Below, piece by piece: positions 18,479 through 27,403 of a stretch of DNA of 64,000 bases. This DNA comes from Saccharothrix syringae (GTDB lineage Bacteria; Actinomycetota; Actinomycetes; Mycobacteriales; Pseudonocardiaceae). The notes under the pieces were generated by a model, which saw nothing but the letters and a program-made list of their open reading frames with translations, had not been told where the DNA came from and ran no database searches. The stretch covers positions 7,688,001-7,752,000 of the forward strand of contig NZ_CP034550.1 of the NCBI RefSeq assembly GCF_009498035.1. Reading direction: 5' to 3'. How positions within the stretch are numbered: position 1 is the first letter of the stretch; each line of letters opens with the position of its first letter. The translations under genes and the position numbers were made by a program.

Positions 18479-19261
18479 ATGATCGTCGAACATTTGTCGA
18501 ACCCGGACGCGGTCGCGCACGCGGGCGGCGACGCGGGCCGGCCCGGTGCGGCGCTGGCGCGGGACATCAGGGCCGCGGGGCGCCTGCACGAGGAGCTGGC
18601 CGGGCACCTGGTGGCCTGCGCGGGGCCCGCGGAGCGCGTCCGCGGCTCCGGCGGCGTGCCGGGCATCCCGCTCAACACGCGCGCGGTCGACGCCCGCCGG
18701 GACCTCCTGGCGGTGCTGTCGAGCTGGTCCGCGCTCGTGGTGGAGGAGCTGGGCGTGGCCGCGCCGGAGCGGTCGGCGCCCGCGCTGGCCGGTTTCCTCG
18801 CCGGGCACGCCGACTGGCTGGCCGGGCACGACGCCGGGCCGGACGCGGCCGAGGAGTTCCGGGACCTGGTGCGCCGGGCCGACCGGGTCGTGCACGGGTC
18901 GGCGGGCAAGCAGGTGCCGCTGGGCTCCTGCCCGCGGCCCACGTGCACCGGCGCCCTGGTCGCCAGGCTCGGCCCGGCCGACTCCGACCGCGAGTCGGTC
19001 ATCGTGTGCCTGGCCCGGGACGACCACCGGTGGACGCCGCGGCAGTGGCACGCCCTGGCCTTCACCGCGACCGAGCCCGCGCGGCCGGCCCGGCGACCGC
19101 TGGGCGTCACCGAGATCGCGGCCGCGTGGCGGGTGCCGCCGGGCACGGTCTACTGGCTGGCCAAGACGCACGGGTGGCGCAGGCACCGCGACGGCCGGAA
19201 GGTCTTCTACGAGCGCGAGGACGTGCTGCGCACCATGGCCACCCGGGAGGGCGCGGCGTGA
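18479..19261 (+). CDS. Putative DNA-binding protein with C-terminal excisionase/MerR-type HTH
   Basis: A 260-residue soluble protein. The C-terminal 55 residues (GVTEIAAAWRVPPGTVYWLAK and onward to FYEREDVLRTMA) look like a MerR/excisionase-type helix-turn-helix. A mid-protein CPRPTCTGALVARL segment has two Cys that could bind a metal. The N-terminal half is helical and unassigned. I chose ATG 18479, preceded by GGGGGC; ATG 18467 in the same frame is an alternative. It is probably a regulator of the adjoining cluster, placed behind SARP-like repeats, and its stop overlaps the next gene's GTG start. Confidence 0.7.
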   Translation: MIVEHLSNPDAVAHAGGDAGRPGAALARDIRAAGRLHEELAGHLVACAGPAERVRGSGGVPGIPLNTRAVDARRDLLAVLSSWSALVVEELGVAAPERSAPALAGFLAGHADWLAGHDAGPDAAEEFRDLVRRADRVVHGSAGKQVPLGSCPRPTCTGALVARLGPADSDRESVIVCLARDDHRWTPRQWHALAFTATEPARPARRPLGVTEIAAAWRVPPGTVYWLAKTHGWRRHRDGRKVFYEREDVLRTMATREGAA

Positions 19262-19896
19262 GGCTGGTCGTCCTCGGCGCCACCGGCGGCACCGGCCGGG
19301 CGCTGGTCCGCCGGGCGCTGGCGCTGGGGCACCACGTCACGGCGGCGGTCCGCGACCCGGGCCGCCTGCCGGTGCGCCACGACGACCTCGACGTGCGCAC
19401 GCCGGACTTCGCCGACCCCGAGGGGATGGCGGAGCTGTTGCGCGGCGAGGACGCCGTGCTGTCCGCGCTGGGCCCGCGCGGCAGGCGCGACGCGGGCGTG
19501 GTGGCCCCGCTGACCGGGGTGCTCGCCTCGGCCGCCGGCCTGGCCGGGACGCGCAGGCTGCTCGTGGTGAGCGCGTCCCCGGTGGGCGACGCCCCGGCCG
19601 ACGAGTCGCCCGCGCACCGGCTGCTGGTCACCCCGCTGGTGCGCCGGGTCTTCCGGACCGTCTACGCGGACCTGGCGGCCGCGGAGCGGCTGCTCGCCGG
19701 GAGCCCGGGGCTGGACTGGACCGTCGTCCGGCCGCCGCGGCTGCTCGACGGGCCGGGGACCGGGGAGTACCGGGTGCGCATCGGCGGTTCGCTGCCCCGC
19801 GCGACGTCGATCGACCGGGCGGACGTGGCCCGCGCGATGCTGTCGTTCATCACCGACGAGAGGACTTTCCGGCAGGTCGTCGGCATCGCCCGCTGA
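19258..19896 (+). CDS. NAD(P)-binding SDR-like protein (NmrA type)
   Basis: A 212-residue protein with the N-terminal Rossmann motif VVLGATGGTGRALVRRAL, followed by DEDAVLSALGPRG-like and RRLLVVSASPVGD segments (the first reads GEDAVLSALGPRG here). This is the atypical SDR group that includes NmrA-like sensors and flavin reductases. A catalytic Tyr-x3-Lys is not obvious. GTG 19258 overlaps the HTH gene stop as GTGA, so the two are made together. It could be a redox-sensing partner of the HTH protein or a tailoring reductase. Confidence 0.8.
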   Translation: MRLVVLGATGGTGRALVRRALALGHHVTAAVRDPGRLPVRHDDLDVRTPDFADPEGMAELLRGEDAVLSALGPRGRRDAGVVAPLTGVLASAAGLAGTRRLLVVSASPVGDAPADESPAHRLLVTPLVRRVFRTVYADLAAAERLLAGSPGLDWTVVRPPRLLDGPGTGEYRVRIGGSLPRATSIDRADVARAMLSFITDERTFRQVVGIAR

Positions 19897-19909
19897 CGGC
19901 GCGGGACCT

Positions 19910-19943
19910 GCCGGGTTCCGGTTCGCCCGAACCGGAACCCGGC
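19910..19943. terminator. Bidirectional terminator between convergent genes
   Basis: A 16-bp perfect inverted repeat (GCCGGGTTCCGGTTCG and its complement, separated by 2 bp) sits between the rightward NAD(P)-binding gene and the leftward SARP gene, both of which end here. It has no T-run, as is common in actinomycetes. Confidence 0.8.
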
Positions 19944-19950
19944 GGCGCGC

Positions 19951-22900
19951 TCAGGCCGAGCGGATCGCGCGGAGGTCGTTGCCCGGCGGGTGCGGCACCG
20001 GCACGCCGATCGTCTCGTACAGCCGCATCCCGTTCTCCCAGTGCCGCCGCGACCCCTCCGGGTCGCCGCCGGCGAAGAGCACGTGCGAGATCCCGGTCAG
20101 CGCCTTCGCCTTCTCCAGCAGCATCTCGATGCGCTCGGCGAGCAGCGCGGCCTGCCGGTAGTGCCGCAGCGCCGCCTCCCACTCGCCCCGCTCCAGGTGC
20201 ACGGCGCCCAGCGTGTTGTGCACCGCGGCGGTCGTGGCCTGGTCGCCCAGCGCCCGCGCCACCTCCAGCGCCCGCTGCCCCTCCTCGCGCGCCTCGGCGT
20301 AGCGGCCCTGGCGGCGCAGCACGTCCGCGCGCCGGGCGTGCACCACCGCCTCGCCCGTGGTCACCCGCGTCCGCCGGGCCACCTCGCCCGCCCGGGCCAG
20401 CAGGTCCAGGGCCAGGTCGAGGTCGCCGAGCAGCATGTGGCACCGCGCCTGGTCGGACAGGCCGATCATCTCCGCGTACTGGTCGCCGGTCTCGCGGGCG
20501 CAGGCGAGCACCAGCTCGGTGGTGTGCAGGGCCTCGTCGAGCCTGCCGAGCGTGGCGTGCGCCGACCCGAGCATCGCCAGCACGGTCGACAGCTCGGCCC
20601 GCAGCCCGGTGCGCTCGCAGATGCCCCTGGCCAGCTCCAGGCTGTCCACCGCGTCCCGGTAGCGGCCGAGGATCTTGTGGAACATGCCGATCCGGGCCAG
20701 GCAGCGCGCCCGCGCCACGTCGTCGCCCGCCGCCTCGGCCAGTGCCAGCGCCCGCTCCGAGCACTCCAGGCCGCGCCGGGTGCGCCCCAGGTCCAGGTAC
20801 GGCGTGGCGAGCGCGCACAGCGCGACGCCCTCCAGGTCGCCGCGGCCCAGGTCGCGCGCCGCCGCCACCGACCGCTCCAGCAGCTCGACCTCGTCGTTGA
20901 CGTCGCCGCGCAGCCGCAGGTAGGGCGCCATGGCCGGGGGCAGGCACGCCACGTAGTGCCGCTGCCCGGCCTGCTCGGCCCACGTCAGGGACTCCACCAG
21001 GTTGCCCCGCTCGGCGTCGAACCAGGCCAGCGCGTCGGCCACGGTGGCGATCGGCGGCAGCACCACCCTGGGCGCGGCGGCCTCCTCGTCCCGGACCGGG
21101 ACCCGGCCGGGCTGGACCAGCTCCGCCGCGTGCTCGGCGGCGCGCAGGTAGTACCGGAGCAGCCGGTGCAGGTCGGTGGTCCCCGGTCCGGGTGCGCGGC
21201 CGACCGGGCGCGGCCGGACCAGCTCGCGCAGCAGGTCGTGGAACAGGTAGCGGCCGGGCACCCGCTGGACCAGCAGCCGCGCGTCGAGCAGGGCCTCCAG
21301 CAGCCGCCGCGCGGTCTCCACCGGGATGCCCGCCAGCACGGCGGCCGAATATTCGTCGAAGTCGACGCCGGGGTGGTTGCCCAGCAGCCGGTAGAACTGC
21401 CGCTGCCGCGGTTCCATCGACTCGATCGACAGGGCCAGCACCGAACCCACGCTGCGGTCGCCCTCGACCAGCTCGTCGAGCACCGACGTCTCGTCCCGCA
21501 GCCGCCGGACCAGCCACTCGATCATCCACAGCGGGCGGTTGCGCAGCCGGGTGGCCGCGATCCGCACCGCCAGCGGGAGCTGGCCGCACACCGACACCAG
21601 CTCCGCGGCCCAGCCCGGCTCGGCCGCGACGCGCTCCTCGCCCAGGATCGCCTTGAGCATGGCCGTGCAGTCCGCGGTGGACGGCAGGCCCAGCGAGAGC
21701 TGCACCGCGCCGTCCAGGCCCAGCACGGTGCGGCTGGTGATCAGCGCCAGGCACCCGCCCGCGCCGGGCAGCAGCGGGCGCACGTGGGCGGCGTTGGTCG
21801 CGTTGTCCAGCACCAGCAGCAGCTTCCGGCCCGCGGTCCGCACCCGCCACAGCGCGGTGCGGCCGGGCAGGTCGTCCGGGATCTCCTCGCCGGGCACGCC
21901 GAGGGCGCGCAGCAGCGTGTCGAGCGCGTGCGCGGGCGCCACGGGCTCGTGCCCGGGGGTGAACCCGCACAGGTCGACGAACAGCTGGCCGTCCGGGTAG
22001 CGGTCCGCCAGCCGGTGCGCCGCGTGCACGGCCAGCGTGGTCTTGCCGCCGCCGCCCATGCCGTCGATGGCCACTATCGCGAGCTTGCGCCCCGGCTCCG
22101 GCGGCACCGCCGCGAGCAGGGCGTCCAGCTCGGCCCGCCGGCCGGTGAAGTCGGGCAGGTCGTAGGGCAGCGAGGACGGCGCGGGCGGCGCCGGCGGCAC
22201 GGCCGGTGCCGCCGGCACGGCGGTCCGCTCCGGTTCGGCCGCCCCGGCGCGCGGGTCCAGGCCCGGCGCGCTGCGCAGGATCTCCTGGTAGCGGCGGTTG
22301 ACCTCCGGGCCGGGGTCGATGCCCAGCTGCTCGGCCAGCAGCCGGCGCAGGTCGTTGTAGACCTCGATGGCCTCGGCCTGCCGGCCGGAGTGGTAGAGCG
22401 CCACCATCAGCAGCCCGCGCGGCCGCTCGCGCAACGGGTGCTCGTCGACGAGCGCCAGCAGGTCGTCGACGACCTCCCGCGCCTCGCCGAGCTTGATGCG
22501 CAGCTCGATGAGCCGTTCCCGGGCGACGAGCCGGCGTTCCTCCAGCACGGTGATCGCGGACTGCGCGCCCGGGATGCGCAGCCCCTCCAGCACCCCGCCG
22601 CGCCACAGCGCCAGCGCCGCTTCGAGGTGTTCGACCTCGTTCGGCACGTCCCCGGACGCCCGGCACGACCGGGCCTCGGCCACGTGGCGCTCGAACTGGT
22701 GCAGGTCGAGGCTGTCCTCGCACAGCACCGCGCAGTAACCCGGGTCCTCGGTGCGCAGGAACGCCGCCGCGCCCGGTATCCGGGTGCGCAGGTCGGACAC
22801 GATCTTGCGGACCTGGTGCGCCGCCGTGTCCGGCGGGTTCTCCTCCCAGGTCGCCTCGATCAGCCGCGGCAGCGACACCACCCGCCCCGCCTTGACCAGC

Positions 22901-22995
22901 AACATCCCCAGCACGCGCCTGCTGCGGGCCCCGCCCAGGTGGACCGACCGGTCCCCCGAGGTCGCTTCCAGTGGGCCCAGCACGCGAAACCGCAT
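19951..22995 (-). CDS. SARP-family pathway regulator with NB-ARC and TPR domains (AfsR-like)
   Basis: Large transcriptional activator of 1014 residues. Residues 1-90 form the OmpR-type winged helix (MRFRVLGPLEA, RSRRVLGMLLV). Residues 95-250 are the bacterial transcriptional activation domain. An NB-ARC ATPase follows, with Walker A AIDGMGGGGKTTLAVHAAH near residue 310 and Walker B KLLLVLDNATN. The C-terminal third is TPR repeats. ATG 22995 follows a GGGGGGA ribosome site and a consensus-like promoter. It probably activates the polyketide operon; the tandem heptamers at 18392-18431 are a likely target. Confidence 0.92.
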   Translation of the reverse strand: MRFRVLGPLEATSGDRSVHLGGARSRRVLGMLLVKAGRVVSLPRLIEATWEENPPDTAAHQVRKIVSDLRTRIPGAAAFLRTEDPGYCAVLCEDSLDLHQFERHVAEARSCRASGDVPNEVEHLEAALALWRGGVLEGLRIPGAQSAITVLEERRLVARERLIELRIKLGEAREVVDDLLALVDEHPLRERPRGLLMVALYHSGRQAEAIEVYNDLRRLLAEQLGIDPGPEVNRRYQEILRSAPGLDPRAGAAEPERTAVPAAPAVPPAPPAPSSLPYDLPDFTGRRAELDALLAAVPPEPGRKLAIVAIDGMGGGGKTTLAVHAAHRLADRYPDGQLFVDLCGFTPGHEPVAPAHALDTLLRALGVPGEEIPDDLPGRTALWRVRTAGRKLLLVLDNATNAAHVRPLLPGAGGCLALITSRTVLGLDGAVQLSLGLPSTADCTAMLKAILGEERVAAEPGWAAELVSVCGQLPLAVRIAATRLRNRPLWMIEWLVRRLRDETSVLDELVEGDRSVGSVLALSIESMEPRQRQFYRLLGNHPGVDFDEYSAAVLAGIPVETARRLLEALLDARLLVQRVPGRYLFHDLLRELVRPRPVGRAPGPGTTDLHRLLRYYLRAAEHAAELVQPGRVPVRDEEAAAPRVVLPPIATVADALAWFDAERGNLVESLTWAEQAGQRHYVACLPPAMAPYLRLRGDVNDEVELLERSVAAARDLGRGDLEGVALCALATPYLDLGRTRRGLECSERALALAEAAGDDVARARCLARIGMFHKILGRYRDAVDSLELARGICERTGLRAELSTVLAMLGSAHATLGRLDEALHTTELVLACARETGDQYAEMIGLSDQARCHMLLGDLDLALDLLARAGEVARRTRVTTGEAVVHARRADVLRRQGRYAEAREEGQRALEVARALGDQATTAAVHNTLGAVHLERGEWEAALRHYRQAALLAERIEMLLEKAKALTGISHVLFAGGDPEGSRRHWENGMRLYETIGVPVPHPPGNDLRAIRSA

Positions 22996-23352
22996 CAAAG
23001 CACATCCCCCCAGAACAGAGCTTCGATCGCGTGTCGCCCCGCGAATGCGAGGCAAGTTCACCGTTTTGTCGCAATTCCCCCCGAGGTCAAATACCCAAGC
23101 CGGGGACTGTAACGTCTCCACAACAGACTGTCAACGCGGCCAATTCCATTCAAGGCCCGAGCCGGTGACGTCCACGATCGGCCGCATGTCGAAGAGCTAT
23201 AGAACCCGGTCCGGCCCGGTCCCCCGACCGGGCCGTTCACCCGCCCCGCCCTGCTCACGGCCCGCGCGTCCACGTTGTGAACCCCACGTTGCACGCCTAC
23301 CGCAACGCGTAAAATCTCCGGACGAACCGGACGCGGTCCAACGAATGAGGTG
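22996..23352 (-). promoter_or_regulatory. Upstream control region of the SARP gene
   Basis: Non-coding 357 bp between the TetR gene (whose 3' end is at 23353) and the SARP start. It holds the promoter at 23106-23134. It also holds two direct copies of CACGTTG, 14 bp apart (23271-23277 and 23285-23291), and an inverted repeat CGTTGC-9-GCAACG at 23287-23307, which may be regulatory sites. The promoter leaves a leader of about 100 nt. Confidence 0.55.
23106..23134 (-). promoter_or_regulatory. Sigma-70-type promoter of the SARP gene
   Basis: On the minus strand the sequence reads TTGACA, 17 bp, TACAGT. That is a perfect -35 box at the best spacing with a good -10 box. No other gene could use it. 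Confidence 0.8.
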
Positions 23353-24012
23353 CTAGCGCTCGGCCGGGGGCAAATATCCGTACAGGAATGCGCGGACGAC
23401 CTCCTCGGCGACTTCGTCGAGCTCCGCCTCCCCCAGCTCGCGGCCGGCGTCCCTGGCCCGCGCGGCGAGCGTGGCGTTGAGCAGCACCGCGAAGTGGTGC
23501 GCGGCGAAGTGGGGGTCCTCGGCGCGCAGCAGCCCCCGGTCGTGCATGGCGGCCATCCGCGCGGCGAGCGTGCGCTGCACGCGCCGGGGCCCGGCCTCCT
23601 GCCACGCCTCGAACAGCTCGCGCGGGAAGTGGTCGTGCTCGGCGTTGATCCGCCGGACGATCGCGAAGTGGTCGACGAACTCCGGCAGCGGCCGCACCCA
23701 GGTCCTGGCGAGTTCGACCAGGGCGGTCTCCGCGTCGGTCACGTCGGACAGGTGGCGCTCGATGATCGCCTCGTGCGCCTGGACCACCCGGCGGGAGCTC
23801 TCCGTCACCACGGCGGCGAACAGGTGCTCCTTGTTGTCGAAGTGGTTGTAGATCGTGCGGGTCGACACGCCCGCCTCCGAGGCGATCATGTCGATGCTCG
23901 CCATCAGGTAGCCGACCCTGCCGAACACCTCCCGGGCGGCGCGGGTGATGTCCCCGTGCTTCCGGGACAGGCCGCGCTGCGGCCGCTCCACGTCTTGATC
24001 AGCCCTGGTCAA
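23353..24012 (-). CDS. TetR-family repressor
   Basis: Regulator of 219 residues. The N-terminal HTH includes ITRAAREVFGRVGYLMASID and VSTRTIYNHFDNKEHLFAAV, the recognition region of TetR proteins; the C-terminal half is the ligand-binding and dimerisation part. It is transcribed away from an MFS exporter, the usual arrangement for an exporter repressor that responds to the transported compound. The reading starts at TTG 24012 because GGGAGG precedes it by 4 nt; GTG nine codons on is a possible alternative. The likely ligand is the cluster's polyketide or an intermediate. Confidence 0.87.
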   Translation of the reverse strand: MTRADQDVERPQRGLSRKHGDITRAAREVFGRVGYLMASIDMIASEAGVSTRTIYNHFDNKEHLFAAVVTESSRRVVQAHEAIIERHLSDVTDAETALVELARTWVRPLPEFVDHFAIVRRINAEHDHFPRELFEAWQEAGPRRVQRTLAARMAAMHDRGLLRAEDPHFAAHHFAVLLNATLAARARDAGRELGEAELDEVAEEVVRAFLYGYLPPAER

Positions 24013-24044
24013 GGCGCCTCCCGAGGTCGTTTTGCAGATACCGT

Positions 24045-24074
24045 TTTACAACTTTGCCATGCACGTTGTACTTT
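24045..24074 (+). promoter_or_regulatory. Leaderless exporter promoter overlapped by a TetR-type operator
   Basis: The rightward promoter reads TTTACA (24045-24050), 18 bp, TACTTT (24069-24074), and the ATG of the exporter lies 7 nt after the -10 box, so the mRNA is probably leaderless. An inverted repeat TACAAC-12-GTTGTA (24047-24052 and 24065-24070) covers both promoter boxes, so a bound repressor would block polymerase. Confidence 0.65.
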
Positions 24075-24081
24075 ACCCGAC

Positions 24082-25584
24082 ATGAGCGGTCGCCGACCCA
24101 CCGAGCCGACCGAGGCGGACCCCCGACCCGGTGCCGCCCCGGTCGCCGCCACCCCGCCCCGGCACCCCCTGCCGGCGCGGTTCACCGTCCTGCTGGGCTA
24201 CCTCGTGGTGCCCATGGCGCTGTCCGGCACCACCATCGCCCTGCCCCACGTCGCCACCACCCTCGGCGGCAGCGGCGAGGCGTTGCAGTGGGTCCTGACC
24301 GGTTACTTCCTGGCCGCGTCCTGCCTGATGCTGGTCGCCGGCTCGCTCGGGGACCTGTTCGGCCGGCGGCGCGTCTACCGGATCGGCGCCGCCACCTACG
24401 TCGCCGGCACGGTCGCGTGCGCGCTGGCCCAGGACGTCCTGGTGCTCGACGTCGCCCGGACGGTCTGCGGCATCGGCGCGGCGGGCATCATGGCGGGCGG
24501 CGGCGCGATCCTGGCCCAGACCTTCGAGGGCGAGGCGCGCACCAGGGCGTTCGCGCTGGTCGGCACCTCGGTCGGGGTCGGCCTGGCGTTCGGCCCGACG
24601 CTGTCCGGCTGGCTGGTCGACGCGTTCGGCTGGCGCGCCATGTTCGGCGCGTTCGCCGCGGCCGCCCTGGTCGTGCTGCTGGGCACGCTGTTGTCGGGCG
24701 AGTCCGCGGCGGCCACCCGGCCCCGCCTGGACCTGCCCGGCGCGGCCACCCTGGTCGTCGCGCTGGCCGCGCTGATGTGGGGCCTGAACCAGGTCACCGG
24801 CCTGGGCTGGACGAGCCCGGTGGTGCTCGGCTGCCTCGCCCTGAGCGCGGTGGCGTTCGCGGCCTTCGCCGCGGTGGAGCGGCGCCGCGAGTTCCCGATC
24901 GTCCCGCTGTCCCTGCTGGGCGACCGGCGCTTCGCCGGCTGGCTGGTCGCCGCGCTCACCACCGCGGTCGGCACCGCGGGCGTGCTGGTCTACCTGCCCA
25001 CCTACCTCCAGTCGGCCGGTGGCGTCTCCCCCGGTGACACCGGCGCGGTCATGCTGGCGATGACCCTGCCGATCCTGGTCACCCCGCCGCTGGCGGGCAG
25101 GCTGGTCACCGGCGGCGCGTCGCCGCGGCTGCTCATCGCGGGCGTCATGGCGCTGTTCGCGGCGGGCAACGCGTGGCTGACCACCCTCGACGCCTCGGGC
25201 GTGCCGCCCGTGCTCGGCCCGCTGGTGCTCATCGGCATCGCCAACGGCGTCGCCGCGGGCATCGTCGACGCCCAGGCCATGGACCTGGTCCCGGCCGAGC
25301 GGGTCGGCATGGCCTCGGGCCTGCTCCACACCATGCGCGGCGGCGCCAACACCCTCGTGGTCACCCTGTTCGGCGCGGCGCTGGTGAGCGTGGTGCAGGC
25401 CGGCGTCGGCGACCGCGCGCTGGCCGGGCGCGTCGTCGCGGGCGACCCCGCCGGCCCCGACCGCGCCGCGCTCGTCGCCGAGTACACCTCGGCGTGGCAG
25501 GTGGTGCTGTGGTGCGTCGCCGCGCTGTGCGCGCTGGCGGGCCTGGCGGTGCACCGGATGCTGCGCCCCCACGACCGCCCTTGA
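24082..25584 (+). CDS. MFS drug exporter, DHA2 (14-helix) type
   Basis: Membrane transporter of 500 residues. The conserved loop GDLFGRRRVYRIG after the second helix and the motif FGPTLSGWLVDAFGWRAMF (antiporter motif C and following loop) mark a proton-coupled exporter of the major facilitator superfamily, and length plus helix count fit the 14-helix DHA2 group. It probably exports the glycosylated polyketide and confers self-resistance. It is under the control of the divergent TetR repressor. The start is set by the leaderless promoter. Confidence 0.9.
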   Translation: MSGRRPTEPTEADPRPGAAPVAATPPRHPLPARFTVLLGYLVVPMALSGTTIALPHVATTLGGSGEALQWVLTGYFLAASCLMLVAGSLGDLFGRRRVYRIGAATYVAGTVACALAQDVLVLDVARTVCGIGAAGIMAGGGAILAQTFEGEARTRAFALVGTSVGVGLAFGPTLSGWLVDAFGWRAMFGAFAAAALVVLLGTLLSGESAAATRPRLDLPGAATLVVALAALMWGLNQVTGLGWTSPVVLGCLALSAVAFAAFAAVERRREFPIVPLSLLGDRRFAGWLVAALTTAVGTAGVLVYLPTYLQSAGGVSPGDTGAVMLAMTLPILVTPPLAGRLVTGGASPRLLIAGVMALFAAGNAWLTTLDASGVPPVLGPLVLIGIANGVAAGIVDAQAMDLVPAERVGMASGLLHTMRGGANTLVVTLFGAALVSVVQAGVGDRALAGRVVAGDPAGPDRAALVAEYTSAWQVVLWCVAALCALAGLAVHRMLRPHDRP

Positions 25585-25633
25585 GGACGCACGACCCGTT
25601 CGAGAACCGCCACAACCACGGAAAGGACAAGCG

Positions 25634-26527
25634 GTGCGCACAACGCCCATGGGCGCCGGCGGCCTGGTCGTCCCGGTGCAGGGACTGGGTTGCATGCGGA
25701 TGACCGCGCCCGGCAACCCGGTCGACGAGTCCGCGGCGTCCGCCGTCGTCAACCGGGCGCTCGACCTCGGCGTCACCTTCCTCGACACCGCCGACATGTA
25801 CGGCGAGGGCCTCAACGAGGAGATCGTCGGCCGGGCGGTGCGCCACCGCCGCGACGAGGCGGTCATCGGCACCAAGTTCGGCGCCGTGCGCGACGCGGAC
25901 GACAACTGGACCATCCGCGGCGACGCGGCGTACGTGCGCACCGCGTGCGAGGCGAGCCTCAAGCGGCTCGGCGTGGACGTGATCGACCTGTACTACCTCG
26001 CCCGCCGCGACCCGAAGGTGCCGATCGAGGAGTCGGTGGGCGCGATCGCGGAGCTGGTCGCCGAGGGCAAGGTCCGCCACGTCGGGCTGTCCGAGGTCAC
26101 CGCGGAGGAGCTGCGCGCCGCCCACGCGGTGCACCCGATCACCGCCCTGCAGTCCGAGTGGTCCCTGTGCTCCCGGCGGGTCGAGCCGGTGGTGGAGGTC
26201 TGCGCGGAGCTGGGCGTGGGCGTGGTGCCGTACTCCCCGCAGGGCCGCGGCCTGCTGGCGGGCGGCCGGGACTCGCTCGGCCACTACTCGGCCGCGGCGT
26301 TCGCGGCGCTGATCGACCTGCTCGGCGAGCTGGCCCGGCGCCACGGCGCCAAGCCCGGCCAGGTGGCGCTGGCCTGGGCCCAGCACCGGGCCGACGTGTG
26401 GGGCATCCCGGTCGTGCCGATCCCCGGCACCACGAACGTCGACCATCTGGAGTGCAACGTCGGGGCGCTCGACATCGCGCTGGGCGCGGACGAGCTCGAA
26501 GCACTGGAAACCGCGGCCGCCGAGTAG
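25634..26527 (+). CDS. Aldo-keto reductase homologue lacking the catalytic His
   Basis: TIM-barrel protein of 297 residues of the aldo-keto reductase superfamily. The Asp and Tyr of the catalytic set are in FLDTADMYGEG and the Lys is in AVIGTKFG. The fourth member, normally His in a YYxHRxD motif, is Ala123 here (LYYLARRDP). The NADPH phosphate-site segment PIPGTTNVDHL is present. Loss of His usually lowers ketone reduction and is seen in AKRs acting on C=C bonds or in ion-channel beta subunits. GTG start with AAAGGA 7 nt upstream. It follows the exporter by 49 bp and may tailor the polyketide. Confidence 0.85.
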   Translation: MRTTPMGAGGLVVPVQGLGCMRMTAPGNPVDESAASAVVNRALDLGVTFLDTADMYGEGLNEEIVGRAVRHRRDEAVIGTKFGAVRDADDNWTIRGDAAYVRTACEASLKRLGVDVIDLYYLARRDPKVPIEESVGAIAELVAEGKVRHVGLSEVTAEELRAAHAVHPITALQSEWSLCSRRVEPVVEVCAELGVGVVPYSPQGRGLLAGGRDSLGHYSAAAFAALIDLLGELARRHGAKPGQVALAWAQHRADVWGIPVVPIPGTTNVDHLECNVGALDIALGADELEALETAAAE

Positions 26528-26563
26528 GCCGCGAACCCGGGGAAAAGGAAGAGGAACAGCACG

Positions 26564-27166
26564 ATGTCGACTCCCACCCTCAAGCTCGCCGTCATCCTCG
26601 GCAGCGTCCGGGAAGGCCGGCGCGGGCCCGTGGTCGGCCGGTGGTTCCGGCAGCAGGCCGAACAGCACGGGCAGTTCGACGTGGACTACATCGACCTGGC
26701 CGAGGTGCCGCTGCCGCTGGCGCTGCCGGCCCTGCCGCCGCTGATGGGCGAGCCGGAGCGGCCCGAGGGCCTGGCCGCGGTGACCGGGAAGCTGGCCGCC
26801 GCCGACGCGTTCGTGATCGTGACGCCGGAGTACAACCACAGCTACCCGGCCTCGATCAAGACCCTGGTCGACTGGCACTTCACCCAGTGGCGGGCCAAGC
26901 CGGTGGCGTTCGTGTCCTACGGCGGCATCGGCGCCGGCCTGCGGTCGGTGGAGCACCTGCGCGCGGTCTTCGCCGAGCTGCACGCGGTGACCGTGCGGGA
27001 CTCGGTGTGCTTCCCGCAGTACTGGGAGCTGTTCGACGCCGAGGGTCAGCCGCGCGACGCCGAGGGCGCCAACGGCGCGGCGAAGGTCATGCTCGACCAG
27101 CTCGCCTGGTGGGGTTCGGCGCTGCACCTGGCGCGCGAGACCAGCCCCTACCCCCAGGGCGACTGA
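26564..27166 (+). CDS. NAD(P)H-dependent FMN reductase
   Basis: Flavodoxin-fold enzyme of 200 residues. The FMN phosphate loop is LGSVREGRRGP and the isoalloxazine-contacting motif is TPEYNHSYPASIK. It reduces free or bound FMN or quinones. It lies 36 bp after the aldo-keto reductase and is probably in the same transcript, so it may supply reduced flavin to a pathway oxygenase or reduce a quinone product. It ends at a strong terminator. Confidence 0.9.
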   Translation: MSTPTLKLAVILGSVREGRRGPVVGRWFRQQAEQHGQFDVDYIDLAEVPLPLALPALPPLMGEPERPEGLAAVTGKLAAADAFVIVTPEYNHSYPASIKTLVDWHFTQWRAKPVAFVSYGGIGAGLRSVEHLRAVFAELHAVTVRDSVCFPQYWELFDAEGQPRDAEGANGAAKVMLDQLAWWGSALHLARETSPYPQGD

Positions 27167-27180
27167 TCGTCCCGAGACGG

Positions 27181-27228
27181 CCGGTCGGGCGGCGGGGAGT
27201 GTGGAGGCTCCTCCCGCCGCCCGACCGG
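27181..27228 (+). terminator. Terminator after the exporter operon
   Basis: A stem of at least 16 bp (CCGGTCGGGCGGCGGG and its complement) around a short loop lies 14 bp after the FMN reductase stop. It marks the end of the MFS-AKR-FMN reductase operon and probably of the polyketide cluster. Confidence 0.8.
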
Positions 27229-27346
27229 TGCGGGAAGTCGGTCCGCTGAATGCCCGAGCGCCCCGCCCTCGCGGTGGGGTCCCTGGTGGCGGGCGGGCAT
27301 TCGCCGACGCGATCAACGGCGATGGCGACGCGGTTTCGGGCCGTCC

Positions 27347-27389
27347 GAGCGGGCGGCGAGGGTAATGAGGCTCCCCTCGCCGCCCGCTC
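27347..27389 (-). terminator. Terminator of the secreted lipase gene
   Basis: A perfect 16-bp stem (GAGCGGGCGGCGAGGG and its complement) with an 11-nt loop lies 14 bp past the lipase stop on the minus strand. Confidence 0.8.
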
Positions 27390-27403
27390 ATCCCCCTCGG
27401 CGT

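Noticed and set aside
24073..25962. 629-codon minus-strand reading opposite the MFS gene
   Set aside because: Low-complexity Gln/Gly/Arg-rich sequence antisense to a well-supported 14-helix transporter.
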